Below are positions 10,346 through 20,162 of a DNA stretch of 64,000 nucleotides, one piece after another. Position 1 is the first letter of the stretch; each line of letters begins with the position of its first letter. Made by a program: the position numbers and the translations under genes. The notes beneath the pieces were generated by a model that was not told the DNA's origin, did no database searches, and worked only from the letters and a program-made list of their open reading frames with translations. Source of the stretch: Burkholderia sp. (GTDB lineage Bacteria; Pseudomonadota; Gammaproteobacteria; Burkholderiales; Burkholderiaceae); NCBI GenBank assembly GCA_040954445.1, contig CP144361.1:62001-126000 (forward strand), written 5' to 3'.

Positions 10346-11473
10346 TCATTCGTCTTCGACGCGGAATCCTTGCCGCTTTAACAATTCGATAACACTTTTG
10401 GAGCCACCCAGATGTAACGCACCAATCGCCATAAACAGCGGTCGGTTGGGGTCCGCCAGCGCGAGCGCGCGCGCGGTGAAGTAGCGATTGCGCTCATAGA
10501 CGATCTTGTCGTCGATCGCATCGGCCAGCGGTCGAGAATGCGTGAGCCGCTCGGTCCTGGCATTGGCCCAGGCCGATACTGCGTCGGCATCGCCGATGCG
10601 CCACAGCCGGTGCAGGGCCTTGATGTCAGTGGCGTTCTGTGCCGGCGTCTGGGTGATATCCTGGGCCAGCATCTCACGCTGCTCGGCCAGCGTTAGCCCG
10701 GTGAAGGCGCGCATCTGCTCGGCTAGCGTCTCCAGACCGACCACCCGCGCGCCCTTCTTCCTCAGGAAGACGTTCTGGAGCTGCACCTCGGTGCCGTATT
10801 CGGTCTGTAGCCCGGCCGATAGCGAGTCGTAGGTCTCCACCACTAGCGCAGCCAGCCAGGGCCGCATCCGGCGGATCCCGTCGAGCGCTGCCGGATTGCC
10901 ACGTAGCCGGTCCGCGAGGCGCTGCCAGAGTGGCTTGGGGAGCAGCTTCGGCAGGCAGGGATAACGACAGCTGCCATATCTTGATACATCGTCGGCAGAT
11001 TCGAGTAGGTCATCGGGCGACATCTCCAGCGCGAGCACTGGCGAGGCAGCCAGCGCCGCTAAGATCGGTCGGCGGAATGGCTGGGCGGGCGGGTAGTCGG
11101 TCGGGTGGCCGACATGCAGAGTGCCGAGCAGGTAAATGGTGGTCTTGCCCTTGCTGGCTACGTAGAAGGGCATGCGCGCTGGCTGGACGCGCACCGCACC
11201 GCTGGAGATGGTCGAATCAGGCGGCGTATGGAAACCAGACAGCGACAGATTAGGCGGCCTGCGCGTGCCGTTGAGTGGAGAATGCACGCTGCCGCCGTCC
11301 TGCGCCAGCGCCTCACTGACCGGCCAGGCCAGCTCGGCAATCAGGTAGGTGCCGGCTGCTACCAGCATGGCGCCGGCTACCGTCAATGCGCGCCGCCGCA
11401 TCCGCGTGCCACCCGCCTGCGAACAGCGCGCAACCTGCTTCGCGCCGCGCACCGCTGCCCTGGCTTCAGGCAT
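10346..11473 (-). CDS. TraB/GumN-family protein
   Basis: A 375-aa protein with an N-terminal hydrophobic segment (LTVAGAMLVAAGTYLIAELAW, about residues 26-46) that could be a signal anchor, followed by the TraB/PrgY/GumN (Tiki-like) domain. Family hallmarks are the paired GTLHVG and GALHLGG motifs near each end of the domain, and a conserved ALEM segment. Homologues are putative metalloproteases; the bacterial role is not established. The chosen ATG (11471-11473) overlaps the dppF stop, which points to translational coupling with the peptide transporter operon. The longer frame upstream overlaps dppF and is unlikely. A short GC-rich palindrome at 10325-10345 may be the terminator. Confidence 0.82.
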   Translation of the reverse strand: MPEARAAVRGAKQVARCSQAGGTRMRRRALTVAGAMLVAAGTYLIAELAWPVSEALAQDGGSVHSPLNGTRRPPNLSLSGFHTPPDSTISSGAVRVQPARMPFYVASKGKTTIYLLGTLHVGHPTDYPPAQPFRRPILAALAASPVLALEMSPDDLLESADDVSRYGSCRYPCLPKLLPKPLWQRLADRLRGNPAALDGIRRMRPWLAALVVETYDSLSAGLQTEYGTEVQLQNVFLRKKGARVVGLETLAEQMRAFTGLTLAEQREMLAQDITQTPAQNATDIKALHRLWRIGDADAVSAWANARTERLTHSRPLADAIDDKIVYERNRYFTARALALADPNRPLFMAIGALHLGGSKSVIELLKRQGFRVEDE

Positions 11474-12482
11474 TTCTGTCACCGACCTCCTCGACACGAT
11501 GGCAGGCCACCTGGCGTCCATCGACCTCCCCCAGTGCGGGCACCTCGACGCGGCACCGCTCGATCGCGTACGGACAGCGCTGGTGGAACGTGCAGCCCGA
11601 AGGCGGCTTGAGCGGCGAGGGCAGTTCACCCTCTAGCTTGATCTGGATGCGCCGGTCTGACTCGAAGATCGCCGGCGTGGCTGACATCAGCGCGCGGGTG
11701 TACGGATGGCGCGGTCTCGCATAGATGGTAGCCTTGTCGCCGAGCTCGGCCACACCACCGAAGTACATCACCATCACGTCGTCAGCCACGTGCTCGACCA
11801 CCGACAGGTTGTGTGAGATGAAGACGTAGCTGGTGCCGAACTGCTGCTTCAAGTCTATGAACAGGTTCAGGATCTGCGCCTGGATCGAGACGTCGAGCGC
11901 CGAGACGGGTTCGTCGGCCACTACGATTTGCGGCTCGAGGATCATCGCCCGCGCGATCGCCACGCGCTGACGCTGGCCGCCCGAAAACATGTGCGGATAG
12001 CGATCGGCATGCTCGGGCCGTAGGCCGACGGCACGCATGATCTGGGCGATGTGATCGGCGCGCTCACCCGCCCCCAGCTTCGTGTTGATCGCGAGTGGCT
12101 CGCCCAGCGTTTGCTCGACGGTCTTGCGCGGGTTGAGCGAGGCGAACGGGTTCTGAAACACCATTTGCACGCGACTGCGCAATGCGGCGATCGCCTTGCC
12201 GCTGGCACCCTCCACATCCTCACCGTCGATGCACAGATGGCCAGCGGTGGGCGACTCGATCATGGTTAGTTGGCGCGCCAGAGTGGATTTTCCGCAGCCC
12301 GACTCGCCCACCACCGCCAGCGTACGACCGCGCGCGAGCGTGAAGGACACGCCGTTAAGCGCCTTGACGGTGGCCTGGCCGAACATGCCGCAGCGCACCG
12401 AATAATGTTTCACGAGCCCGTCGGCGACGAGCAGCGCTTCATCGCAGCCGCCGGCACGCGGTTCGGCGTGGACTGCATTCAT
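11466..12482 (-). CDS. dppF: dipeptide/oligopeptide ABC transporter ATP-binding protein (DppF type)
   Basis: Second ATPase of a peptide ABC importer, 338 aa. Walker [11 protein letters not shown]-loop [13 protein letters not shown], signature FSGGQRQRV, Walker [14 protein letters not shown]-loop FISHNLSVV. The C-terminal oligopeptide-transporter extension has the [16 protein letters not shown] cysteine motif, which in relatives coordinates a metal cluster. The ATG at 12480-12482 overlaps the dppD stop by the ATGA arrangement and was preferred over the longer frame. It forms a tight operon dppB-dppC-dppD-dppF-traB. Confidence 0.93.
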   Translation of the reverse strand: MNAVHAEPRAGGCDEALLVADGLVKHYSVRCGMFGQATVKALNGVSFTLARGRTLAVVGESGCGKSTLARQLTMIESPTAGHLCIDGEDVEGASGKAIAALRSRVQMVFQNPFASLNPRKTVEQTLGEPLAINTKLGAGERADHIAQIMRAVGLRPEHADRYPHMFSGGQRQRVAIARAMILEPQIVVADEPVSALDVSIQAQILNLFIDLKQQFGTSYVFISHNLSVVEHVADDVMVMYFGGVAELGDKATIYARPRHPYTRALMSATPAIFESDRRIQIKLEGELPSPLKPPSGCTFHQRCPYAIERCRVEVPALGEVDGRQVACHRVEEVGDRNA

Positions 12483-13474
12483 CGTGCGTTTCCAGACGGA
12501 GAGATCGCTTCGAGATTTAAGGGATTGATGCAGCACGCGCGCATCCCGCCGTCGCCGGGTACCAGCTCGGCCAGCGTCGGGCGCGACGCGTGGCAGGCGT
12601 CAACCACGTACTTGCAACGCGGCGCGAATAGACAGCCCGAGGGACGGTCGTCGCGCCCCGGTACCATGCCGGGCAGCGCGGCTAGCCGTTTGGTACCGGC
12701 GTTGTACTCGGGGATCGCCGCGAGCAGTGCTTCAGTATATGGGTGATGAGGTGCGCCGAAGATGTCGGGCACGCGGTTAGTCTCGATGACCTCACCGGCG
12801 TACATCACGGCCATCCGATGCGCCACTTTGGACACCACCGCCAGGTCGTGCGAGATCAGCACCAGGGCCATGCCGCGCTCCTTCTGCAGCGCCACCAGCA
12901 GGTCCATGATCTGGGCCTGAATGGTCACGTCAAGCGCGGTGGTGGGCTCGTCGGCAATCAGCAGCTTGGGGTTACAGGCTACCGCCATGGCGATCATCAC
13001 GCGCTGGTTCATGCCGTCTGACATTTGGTGCGGGAAGATGTCGATGCGATTCTTCGCGTCGGGGATGCCGACCTGCTCAAGCAGCTCGAGCGCGCGCTTC
13101 TTGAGTGCATCACCGCGCAGGCCATCGTGCAGCTTCAGCACCTCTCGGATCTGGTAGCCAATCGTGTAGCTTGGGTTCAGACTCGACAGCGCATCCTGGA
13201 ATACCATCGAGATGTCCTTGCCGATGATGCGCCGGCGGTGGCGTGGGCTGGCCTTGAGCAAGTCGATGCCATTGAAGCGGACCTCGTCGGCGATGACGAT
13301 GCCGGGCACATCGACCAAGCCCATCAGGGCCATCATGGTCATGCTTTTGCCTGAACCCGATTCGCCCACTACGCCTATTACCTCGCCGGGCGCGACCGAC
13401 AGGTTGATACGGTCCACGACGCGCAGGCCGTTGAAGTTAACGGTCAGATTACGGATGGTTAATAGATCATTCAT
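12479..13474 (-). CDS. dppD: dipeptide/oligopeptide ABC transporter ATP-binding protein (DppD type)
   Basis: First ATPase of the importer, 331 aa. Walker [10 protein letters not shown]-loop [12 protein letters not shown], Walker [14 protein letters not shown]-loop LISHDLAVV, and the C-terminal [16 protein letters not shown] motif. The signature reads MSDGMNQRV where LSGGMxQRV is usual: the first Gly of SGG is Asp. This may weaken ATPase activity or be tolerated. The start at 13474 lies 2 bp after the dppC stop. Confidence 0.92.
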   Translation of the reverse strand: MNDLLTIRNLTVNFNGLRVVDRINLSVAPGEVIGVVGESGSGKSMTMMALMGLVDVPGIVIADEVRFNGIDLLKASPRHRRRIIGKDISMVFQDALSSLNPSYTIGYQIREVLKLHDGLRGDALKKRALELLEQVGIPDAKNRIDIFPHQMSDGMNQRVMIAMAVACNPKLLIADEPTTALDVTIQAQIMDLLVALQKERGMALVLISHDLAVVSKVAHRMAVMYAGEVIETNRVPDIFGAPHHPYTEALLAAIPEYNAGTKRLAALPGMVPGRDDRPSGCLFAPRCKYVVDACHASRPTLAELVPGDGGMRACCINPLNLEAISPSGNAR

Positions 13475-13476
13475 GT

Positions 13477-14388
13477 TCAGGTCATCCGTTTCAGTTTCGG
13501 ATCGAGCGCGTCGCGCAGGCCATCGCCGAGCAGGTTGATGGCTAGCACCGAGATCAGGATTGTCAGACCCGGCATGGTGATGATCCACCAGGCGTTGTCA
13601 ATATAGTCGCGCGCCGAGGCCAGCATCGCGCCCCACTCAGCTGTGGGCGGCTGCACGCCGAGGCCTAGAAAGCCGAGCGCAGCCGCGTCGAGGATCGCCG
13701 AGGAGAAGCTCAGAGTAGCCTGTACAATCATCGGCGCGGTGCAGTTCGGCAGCACCTGCGAGAACATCAGGCGCAGCATACCGGCGCCAGCCACGCGAGA
13801 GGCTGTGACGTATTCCTTCTGCAGCTCGCCGAGTGCTGAGGTGCGCGAGAGGCGTACGTAGCCCGGCAGCGCCACGATCGCGATCACAAATATGGTGTTG
13901 GTCAGGCCCGGACCGATGATGACCACCACCACGACGGCCAGCAGCAGCGAAGGCAGCACAAGCAGTACGTCCATCACGCGCATCACGGGCGTGTCGACCC
14001 AGCGCTGAAAGAACGCCGCTATCAGGCCCAGCAGCACCCCGGGGATCAGCGCCAGCATCACCGACACCAGGCCGATCCAGAACGCCAGGCGCGCGCCGTA
14101 CATCAGGCGCGAGAGGATATCGCGACCGACCTCATCGGTGCCTAGCACGAAGAGCCAGTTTCCGCCGTCGAGCCAGGCAGGCGGGATCTTGACGAAGTCG
14201 CGGTACTGCTCGATCGGGTTATGCGGTGCTATCAGCGGCGCGAAGATCGCCACCAGTACCAGCAGCAGCACGACCAGGCCGGCACCCGCTGCGCCGCGGT
14301 TATGGGAAAAGTGATGCCAGAATTTTTGCAGTGCGCACAGGCGACCTCCGGCGACAACCGACGGCAGCGCGCCGGAGAGTTCGCTCAT
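13477..14388 (-). CDS. dppC: dipeptide/oligopeptide ABC transporter permease (DppC type)
   Basis: Inner-membrane permease subunit, 303 aa. N-terminal helix [17 protein letters not shown], then the conserved [21 protein letters not shown] segment that precedes the transport domain. Five further helices follow, with the EAA-loop around [20 protein letters not shown]. The start at 14388 is preceded by a GAGGTAA Shine-Dalgarno; an ATG five codons earlier at 14403 is possible. The 4-bp spacing from dppB supports one operon. Confidence 0.93.
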   Translation of the reverse strand: MSELSGALPSVVAGGRLCALQKFWHHFSHNRGAAGAGLVVLLLVLVAIFAPLIAPHNPIEQYRDFVKIPPAWLDGGNWLFVLGTDEVGRDILSRLMYGARLAFWIGLVSVMLALIPGVLLGLIAAFFQRWVDTPVMRVMDVLLVLPSLLLAVVVVVIIGPGLTNTIFVIAIVALPGYVRLSRTSALGELQKEYVTASRVAGAGMLRLMFSQVLPNCTAPMIVQATLSFSSAILDAAALGFLGLGVQPPTAEWGAMLASARDYIDNAWWIITMPGLTILISVLAINLLGDGLRDALDPKLKRMT

Positions 14389-14392
14389 CGCA

Positions 14393-15403
14393 TTACCTCG
14401 CATGGCGGATGCGGGGGTTGAGCACGCCGTAGAGCAGATCGACGACGAGATTGACGATGATTACCAGGGTGGCGATCAGCAGGATGCCACCCTGCACCAC
14501 CGGGTAGTCGCGGCGGCTGATCGCGTCAATCATCCACTTGCCCACGCCCGGCCACGAGAACAATGTCTCGGTGAGCACAGCGCCGGCCAGCAGGGTGCTG
14601 ATCTGCAGCCCGATCACGGTGACCACCGGGATCAGCGCGTTGCGCAGCGCATGTACCACTACCACGCGTGCAGGCGACAGGCCCTTGGCACGCGCAGTGC
14701 GGATGTAGTCTTCGCGCAGCACTTCGAGCATCGAGGAGCGCGTCATGCGCGCGATTACCGCCAGCGGGATAGTGCCTAACACGATCGAGGGCAGGACCAG
14801 ATGACTCAGCGCCGAGCGGAAAGAGCCCGCGTCGGACGCGAGCAGCGCGTCGATCAGCATGAAGCCGGTCACGTGCGGGATGTCGTACTCGACCGCGATG
14901 CGGCCTGACACAGGCGTCCAGCCTAGGGTAGAGGAGAACACCATAATTAGGATCAGGCCCCACCAGAAAATCGGCATCGAGTAGCCGGTCAGGGCGATAC
15001 CCATCACGCCGTGGTCGACTACCGTTCCACACCGCAGCGCGGCGAACACGCCGGCGGGCAGGCCCACCAGCAGCGCGAACAGCAACGCGCAGATTGATAG
15101 CTCGAAGGTGGCAGGAAAGCGCGCCGTGAACTCGCCCATCACGCTGGTATTGGTGATGATCGACAGGCCCAGGTCGCCATGCAGCGCCCGACCGAGATAG
15201 TGGAGATACTGGGCCGGAAGAGGTTGGTCGAGGCCGAGCCGGTGCATCGCCTGGGCATGCACCGCCGGGTCGATACCGAGCTCGCCCGTCATCACTTCGA
15301 TGGGATCGCCAGGTATCAGGTGGATGAGCGCAAACGTAAGAATGGTGATGCCGATGAAGGTCGGGATCACCATGCCGATGCCACGCAACACAAATCGCAA
15401 CAT
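14393..15403 (-). CDS. dppB: dipeptide/oligopeptide ABC transporter permease (DppB type)
   Basis: Inner-membrane permease partner of DppC, 336 aa. N-terminal helix IGMVIPTFIGITILTFALIHLIPGDP with the family LxPGDP motif. The EAA-loop region is YIRTARAKGLSPARVVVVHALRNALIPVVT, and the FSWPGVGKWMIDAISRRDYPVVQG segment is near the end. The ATG at 15403 was chosen because MLRFVLRGIGMVIPTF is the standard start; the longer frame adds a polar, unlikely leader. It is now the first intact gene of the operon because the binding-protein gene upstream is decayed. Confidence 0.94.
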   Translation of the reverse strand: MLRFVLRGIGMVIPTFIGITILTFALIHLIPGDPIEVMTGELGIDPAVHAQAMHRLGLDQPLPAQYLHYLGRALHGDLGLSIITNTSVMGEFTARFPATFELSICALLFALLVGLPAGVFAALRCGTVVDHGVMGIALTGYSMPIFWWGLILIMVFSSTLGWTPVSGRIAVEYDIPHVTGFMLIDALLASDAGSFRSALSHLVLPSIVLGTIPLAVIARMTRSSMLEVLREDYIRTARAKGLSPARVVVVHALRNALIPVVTVIGLQISTLLAGAVLTETLFSWPGVGKWMIDAISRRDYPVVQGGILLIATLVIIVNLVVDLLYGVLNPRIRHAR

Positions 15404-15510
15404 GGCGGGTCTCGCGGAAGATCGTAGGGATGAAATGCGACCGGCAACGGGGCAGGTCCCCGGGCGCCGGGTCAATGTAGTCGGTCCAACGTTACGATGC
15501 CGGGCGATGC

Positions 15511-15804
15511 TTACTTCACGCCGACGCCGTCGAGCCGGATGTAGTCAACCGGCTCGATGCGCTGATCGACTACGTGCTTTGTGGTCGCCTGGTAGACCGT
15601 CGAGTTCTCGATCAGTGAATACGGCACCTACTGCGTGAAAGATCTACTGGGGGGCGGCCTGCATGCAGATCTTGGTGTACGCCTCCTGGACGCTCACGCG
15701 GCCCTTCTAGATCAGCGTCTCGAAGGACTTGTCGCATCAGTGCGACAAGTGGTTGCTGTTCATCGCGGTGCAGCCGAGCAGAGTGCTGAGCCAGGTATTC
15801 AGAT
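15511..15804 (-). pseudogene. dppA: peptide-binding protein gene (DppA type), C-terminal remnant
   Basis: Minus-strand translation in two frames gives CDKSFETLI, KGRVSVQEAYTKICMQAAP and finally TTKHVVDQRIEPVDYIRLDGVGVK before a stop at 15511-15513. This matches the last ~90 residues expected of a periplasmic solute-binding protein in this operon position. At least two in-frame stops and a frameshift are present, and the N-terminal four fifths are gone, cut by the IS at 15805. The transporter therefore lacks its own binding protein at this locus. Confidence 0.7.
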
Positions 15805-16929
15805 AGCGTTGTTGCATAAATCGAGCGAGATCCATTGATGTTGACGCGCAACAGTCTCGGGGCCAGATCCCTATCAAGTCAGCTTTCAGAGTAACTATCT
15901 AATTTTTGACAAAAAAATGCGCAAGGACATACATAAGACAAGTGAGCCGAAGGCACGCTACCATGTCAGGAATTGGGCAGCCTATAATGTAAGCCAGATC
16001 AACTAGGGAAACGTGACGATATGGATAGATGCAGCCGTCCTTGCCAGAATACCCGACGCCATACCCCCACGTGGTCGCCCGCGTCTATACGGTGATACGT
16101 TGATTCAGGCATTACTCGGCGTGAAGACCGTCTATCGACTGACGTTACGCGCCCCCTGCAAGGTTTCACCCAAAATCCGCGCGATCTGGCCTTCCCGGGC
16201 TTACCGGTTCCGAATTACACCACGCTCTGTCGCCGGGCAAAAACGCTTGATGTCGAACTGCCGATCCTTCGTGACAATGAACCGATCCATCTGGTTGTCG
16301 ACAGCACCGGTCTGAAGGTCTATGGAGAAGGTGAATGGAAGGTGCGCCAGCACGGCTACTCGAAGCGGCGCACGTGGCGTAAAGTCCATCTCGCGCTCAA
16401 CGCGAATACAGGTCAAGTGCATGCCGCGCTAATGACGAATCAGAATGTGGCTGACGGTGACGCTCTGGCCAAGTTGCTCGACCAGATTCCACGCGAAGAA
16501 CAAATCGATGTCATCGGCGGTGACGGTGCCTACGACACCAAGCCATGCCATGCGGCCATTGCTGCACGCAGTGCTATTCCTTCGATTCCGCCACGCGAGG
16601 GTGCCGCTCATTGGCCAGCGGATATGCCCGGTGCGGCGTGGCGTAATGGCGCGGTTGATGCAATTGCCCGTGACGGTCGTCGAGAATGGAAGCAACACAG
16701 TGGCTACCACCGGCGATCGCTTGCCGAGAATGCGATGTATCGGTTCAAGACCCTCACCGGCCACTGTCTCTGGGCGCGTCACATCGCCTCGCAGGCGACC
16801 GAGGTCGCCGTTCGCGTCGGCGTCATCAACCGCATGGTGGACCTCGCTCGTCCGCAATCCGTTCGTATCGCCTGAATTATGCCCGTCCGATGCCATGGCG
16901 TCCTCACGTTCGATTTATGCAACAACGCC
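15805..16929 (+). mobile_element. IS903-like element, chimeric (1125 bp)
   Basis: Ends present (first base mutated to A). The 5' 460 bp is old and degenerate, while the 3' 660 bp is near-identical to the intact copies, so it is a recombinant of two copies. Its degenerate part is duplicated, inverted, at 16934-17333. Confidence 0.85.
15917..16875 (+). pseudogene. IS903-group transposase, amber stop and frameshift
   Basis: Start MRKDIHKTSEPKARYHV. A TAG at about 16002 stops translation after about 28 residues, and two extra bases near 16152 shift the frame. The C-terminal half from RQHGYSKRRTW to QSVRIA is intact. Confidence 0.88.
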
Positions 16930-17331
16930 GTCGCGAAGGATCGGCAGTTCGACATCAAGCGTTTTTGCCCGGCGACAGAGCGTGGTGTAATTCGGAACCG
17001 GTAAGCCCGGGAAGGCCAGATCGCGCGGATTTTGGGTGAAACCTTGCAGGGGGCGCGTAACGTCAGTCGATAGACGGTCTTCACGCCGAGTAATGCCTGA
17101 ATCAACGTATCACCGTATAGACGCGGGCGACCACGTGGGGGTATGGCGTCGGGTATTCTGGCAAGGACGGCTGCATCTATCCATATCGTCACGTTTCCCT
17201 AGTTGATCTGGCTTACATTATAGGCTGCCCAATTCCTGACATGGTAGCGTGCCTTCGGCTCACTTGTCTTATGTATGTCCTTGCGCATTTTTTTGTCAAA
17301 AATTAGATAGTTACTCTGAAAGCTGACTTGA
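16930..17331 (-). pseudogene. IS903-group transposase, inverted 5' fragment
   Basis: Minus-strand N-terminal part of a transposase gene lacking both element ends. It carries the same private mutations as 15872-16271 and forms the second arm of the inverted repeat. Confidence 0.85.
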
Positions 17332-17696
17332 TATTGCTCCGTAATGCGTGAGCTTTAAATTGGCAAATCGACCCTCATGGGAAAGAGATAAAAAAGAGAT
17401 ATAAAATCGTTTCCTCGTGAGGCACGTGAAGAGCGGCGACGTCAGGTGATCAACCTGCGCACCCGCGGCTGTGGACCTACGACGAGATTGCCGAGCATAC
17501 GGCCCTGTCGCGCACCAGCGCGTTCGATATTGGCAAACGCTATGCCCGAGAAGGTGAGGCTGGATTGCGTGACAAGCCGAGCGGCGGAGCAGTGAACCCA
17601 TGCCGTGCCCTGAGTGAGCAGCAGGAGGTGGAAATTCGCGCGCTGTTGCGCAACCAGATGCCGGACCAGTTGAAGATGTCGTTTGTATTGTGGACG

Positions 17697-18819
17697 GGCG
17701 TTGTTGCATAAATCGAGCGAGATCCGTTGACGTTTACGCGCAACGGTCGCGGGGCCAGCCTCCTATCAAGTCAGATTCCAGAGTAACTGCCTAATTTTTG
17801 CCAAGAAAATGCGCAAGGACATACACAAGAAAGGTGAGCCGAAGGCACGCTACCGTGTCAGGAATTGGGCGGCCTATAATGAAGGCCTGATCAGCCGGGG
17901 GAACGTAACAATATGGATAGATGAAGCCGTCCTTGCCAGAATGCCCGATGCCATACCCACACGTGGTCGCCCGTGTGTATACGGCGATACGCTGATTCAG
18001 GCATTACTTGGCTTGAAGACCGTCTATCGACTGACCTTGCGCGCCCTGCAAGGTTTCACCCAAAGTCTGCGCGATTTGGCCTTCCCGAGCTTGCCGGTGC
18101 CGAATTACACCACGCTCTGTCGCCGGGCAAAAACGCTTGATGTCGAACTGCCGATCCTTCGTGACAATGAACCGATCTATCTGGTTGTCGACAGCACCGG
18201 TCTGAAGGTCTATGGCGAAGGTGAATGGAAGGTGCGCCAGCACGGCTACTCGAAGCGGCGCACGTGGCGTAAAGTCCATCTCGCGCTCAACGCGAATACA
18301 GGTCAAGTGCATGCCGCGCTAATGACGAATCAGAATGTGGCTGACGGTGACGCTCTGGCCAAGTTGCTCGACCAGATTCCACGCGAAGAACAAATCGATG
18401 TCATCGGCGGTGACGGTGCCTACGACACCAAGCCATGCCATGCGGCCATTGCTGCACGCAGTGCTATTCCTTCGATTCCGCCACGCGAGGGTGCCGCTCA
18501 TTGGCCAGCGGATATGCCCGGTGCGGCGTGGCGTAATGGCGCGGTTGATGCAATTGCCCGTGACGGTCGTCGAGAATGGAAGCAACACAGTGGCTACCAC
18601 CGGCGATCGCTTGCCGAGAATGCGATGTATCGGTTCAAGACCCTCACCGGCCACTGTCTCTGGGCGCGTCACATCGCCGCGCAGGCGACCGAGGTCGCCG
18701 TTCGCGTCGGCGTCATCAACCGCATGGCGGACCTCGCTCGTCCGCAATCCGTTCGTATCGCCTGAAATTATGCCAGTCGATGCCATTGCGTCCTCACGCT
18801 CGATTTATGCAACAACGCC
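17697..18819 (+). mobile_element. IS903-like element, complete, with perfect 9-bp target duplication
   Basis: Length 1123 bp with both ends. The flanks 17688-17696 and 18820-18828 are both TTGTGGACG. This fixes the element boundaries and the 9-bp duplication size for the whole family. It is inserted in an IS630 transposase gene. Confidence 0.97.
17809..18765 (+). CDS. IS5-family IS903-group DDE transposase (318 aa)
   Basis: Intact frame with start MRKDIHKKGEPKARYRV, stop after QSVRIA, and all three catalytic motifs (VVDSTGLK, GDGAYDT, RRSLAENAMYRFK). It differs from the 9295-10251 copy at a handful of positions (LLGLKTVY, NEPIYLV). With its perfect target duplication it is one of the best candidates for the currently active source copy. 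Confidence 0.94.
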   Translation: MRKDIHKKGEPKARYRVRNWAAYNEGLISRGNVTIWIDEAVLARMPDAIPTRGRPCVYGDTLIQALLGLKTVYRLTLRALQGFTQSLRDLAFPSLPVPNYTTLCRRAKTLDVELPILRDNEPIYLVVDSTGLKVYGEGEWKVRQHGYSKRRTWRKVHLALNANTGQVHAALMTNQNVADGDALAKLLDQIPREEQIDVIGGDGAYDTKPCHAAIAARSAIPSIPPREGAAHWPADMPGAAWRNGAVDAIARDGRREWKQHSGYHRRSLAENAMYRFKTLTGHCLWARHIAAQATEVAVRVGVINRMADLARPQSVRIA

Positions 18820-19257
18820 TTGTGGACGCGACATGCCGTGCGGGAGTTGATCTGGCAGCGATGCGGTTTGACGCTGACGCTACAGGGTGTCGGCTTGTAT
18901 CTGGCGCGCTGGGGTTTCACGCCGCAAAATCCGATGAAACGTGCCTATGAGCAGCGACCGGAAGCAGTGCAGGCATGGCTGAACGAGACGTACCTGGAAA
19001 TTTCCCTCCGGGACATAGCCGAAGGCGCGGAGATCCAGTGGGGCGACGAAACAGGGCGGCGCTCGGACGATGTGCGAGGCCGCGCTCTCCTACCCGCCCC
19101 CATTGGCAAGACGCCCGAGCGACGCGTGGCGAGTCGACGCGAAGGCCTGTCGGTGATGTCGACGCTGGAGAACCGTGGCCCGGTGTGCTGAAAAGTCTTC
19201 GAGGGTGCGATGAACGCCGACATCCTGCTCGATTTCCTGAAGCGGCGGATCAACATA

Positions 19258-19494
19258 TGAAAAGTCCGTTGGGTTTTGCCCCTCGTCTTCGTGGCGGAAA
19301 AACTGCGGCAGCGTGCTGGAGAGGCGACGGAATCGTTCGTTGAACTTGTCTTTTCTTTCATTTTGATGCTATAATGCAATTACGCGATGCGTAATCTTGA
19401 AATTAAAAATTTCTCCCTCATATCTCGTTTTTCCATGCCCCTCACATGAGAGATGCTTTTCTAACTTCAAGATCGAGAATGGCGGATCAATAAC
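19258..19494. other. unassigned stretch ending in an IS630-type remnant
   Basis: 19258-19386 has no recognisable gene. 19387-19494 has the CTCATATCTCGTTTTTCC and CCTCACATGAG blocks and the GCGGATCAATAA end shared with the palindromic IS630-type elements at 49360-49476 and 58076-58192, so it is probably a decayed member. Confidence 0.5.
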
Positions 19495-19678
19495 TCGGTT
19501 ACGAGCCTACATTCATTCTTCATTCGTGCGCTGCGGTGATCGTCGGGTGCGTTGCCCGCCTCGGTGAAATCGGTTTTTTGGGGCAGGCAATTGTGCTCGA
19601 GAGTCGGATCGAAAAGTAGCGCTTGGGCCTTCAGGCTCTAAGCTCTGGAAACAAGACAGGACAGGATAAAGCACCGTC

Positions 19679-20020
19679 ATGGCTCACTCTGCACAAGCAC
19701 GTAAGCGCGCCCGCCAGGCGGCGAAGGCTAACTTGCACAACTCGGCATTGCGCTCGAAATTCCGTACCGCCATTAAGGCCGTTCGTAAGGCGATTGGTGC
19801 CGGCGACCAAGTCAAGGCAGCCGAGCTGTACAAGGCCGCTACCAAGACAGTCGACACGATCGCCGACAAGAAGATCGTTCATAAGAATAAGGCTGCTCGC
19901 CATAAGAGCCGCCTTTCAGCAGCCATCAAGAGCCTGCAGGCCGCCGAAAATCGAATCGGGGAAACAGGAGGCAGAGCGGAAAGAGATGCGGCGGCTCCGG
20001 TTTTTCTAGACACAAATTAG
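19679..20020 (+). CDS. rpsT: 30S ribosomal protein S20 (C-terminally extended)
   Basis: Primary 16S-binding protein of the small subunit. [18 protein letters not shown] at the start and [20 protein letters not shown] in the middle are unmistakable. Family members end near LQAA at about residue 89. Here the frame continues for some 24 residues (ENRIGETGG to FLDTN), apparently into IS-derived sequence next to the IS30 end at 20026. An AGGA motif lies upstream of the ATG. Because S20 helices form a bundle with an exposed C-terminus, the tail may be tolerated. Confidence 0.95.
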   Translation: MAHSAQARKRARQAAKANLHNSALRSKFRTAIKAVRKAIGAGDQVKAAELYKAATKTVDTIADKKIVHKNKAARHKSRLSAAIKSLQAAENRIGETGGRAERDAAAPVFLDTN

Positions 20021-20025
20021 GGGCA

Positions 20026-20136
20026 GTTTTAAGAGTGAAGTGCAACACACCGCTGGTTAATAGGCTGGAGCTCAGTCCGTGGGGGTTGGCCAGGAGCTGA
20101 GCCAGGGTGGTCGGGGAGCCGTGTGCCAAACGTAAT
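20026..20136 (-). mobile_element. IS30-family element end, remnant
   Basis: The stretch with AGAGTGAAGTGCAACAC and GGCTGGAGCTC is shared with 30336-30590, where it follows an identifiable IS30 transposase C-terminus. Only the end is left here. Confidence 0.5.
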
Positions 20137-20162
20137 TATTGATCACGAATTGCGGATCAATA
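20137..20162. repeat. 26-bp IS630-derived palindromic unit
   Basis: TATTGATC, ten central bases, GATCAATA. Same unit as at 8693-8718, 31054-31079, 37954-37979, 49787-49812 and 51061-51086. Confidence 0.75.

Larger units (their letters stand above)
15872..17333. repeat. perfect 400-bp inverted repeat (15872-16271 / 16934-17333)
   Basis: The two arms matched base for base wherever I compared them, including private mutations such as the amber codon in place of an Arg/Gly-region codon and the two extra C bases after CGCGCC. The 662-bp centre is consensus-like IS sequence. Confidence 0.88.
17332..19257 (+). pseudogene. IS630-family transposase, interrupted by an IS903-like element
   Basis: 5' part 17332-17696: TATTGCTCC end, then REAREERRRQVINLRTRG, a TYDEIAEHTALSRTSAFDIGKRYA helix-turn-helix and EVEIRALLRNQMPDQLKM. 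3' part 18820-19257: TRHAVRELIWQRCGLTLTLQGVGLYL, EIQWGDETGRRSDDVRG (catalytic Asp region) and VFEGAMNADILLDF. Both parts belong to one gene split by the IS at 17697-18819, whose 9-bp target duplication TTGTGGACG is present at both junctions. Frameshifts and a TGA in place of Trp also break it. The C-terminal domain beyond 19257 is missing. Confidence 0.85.
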
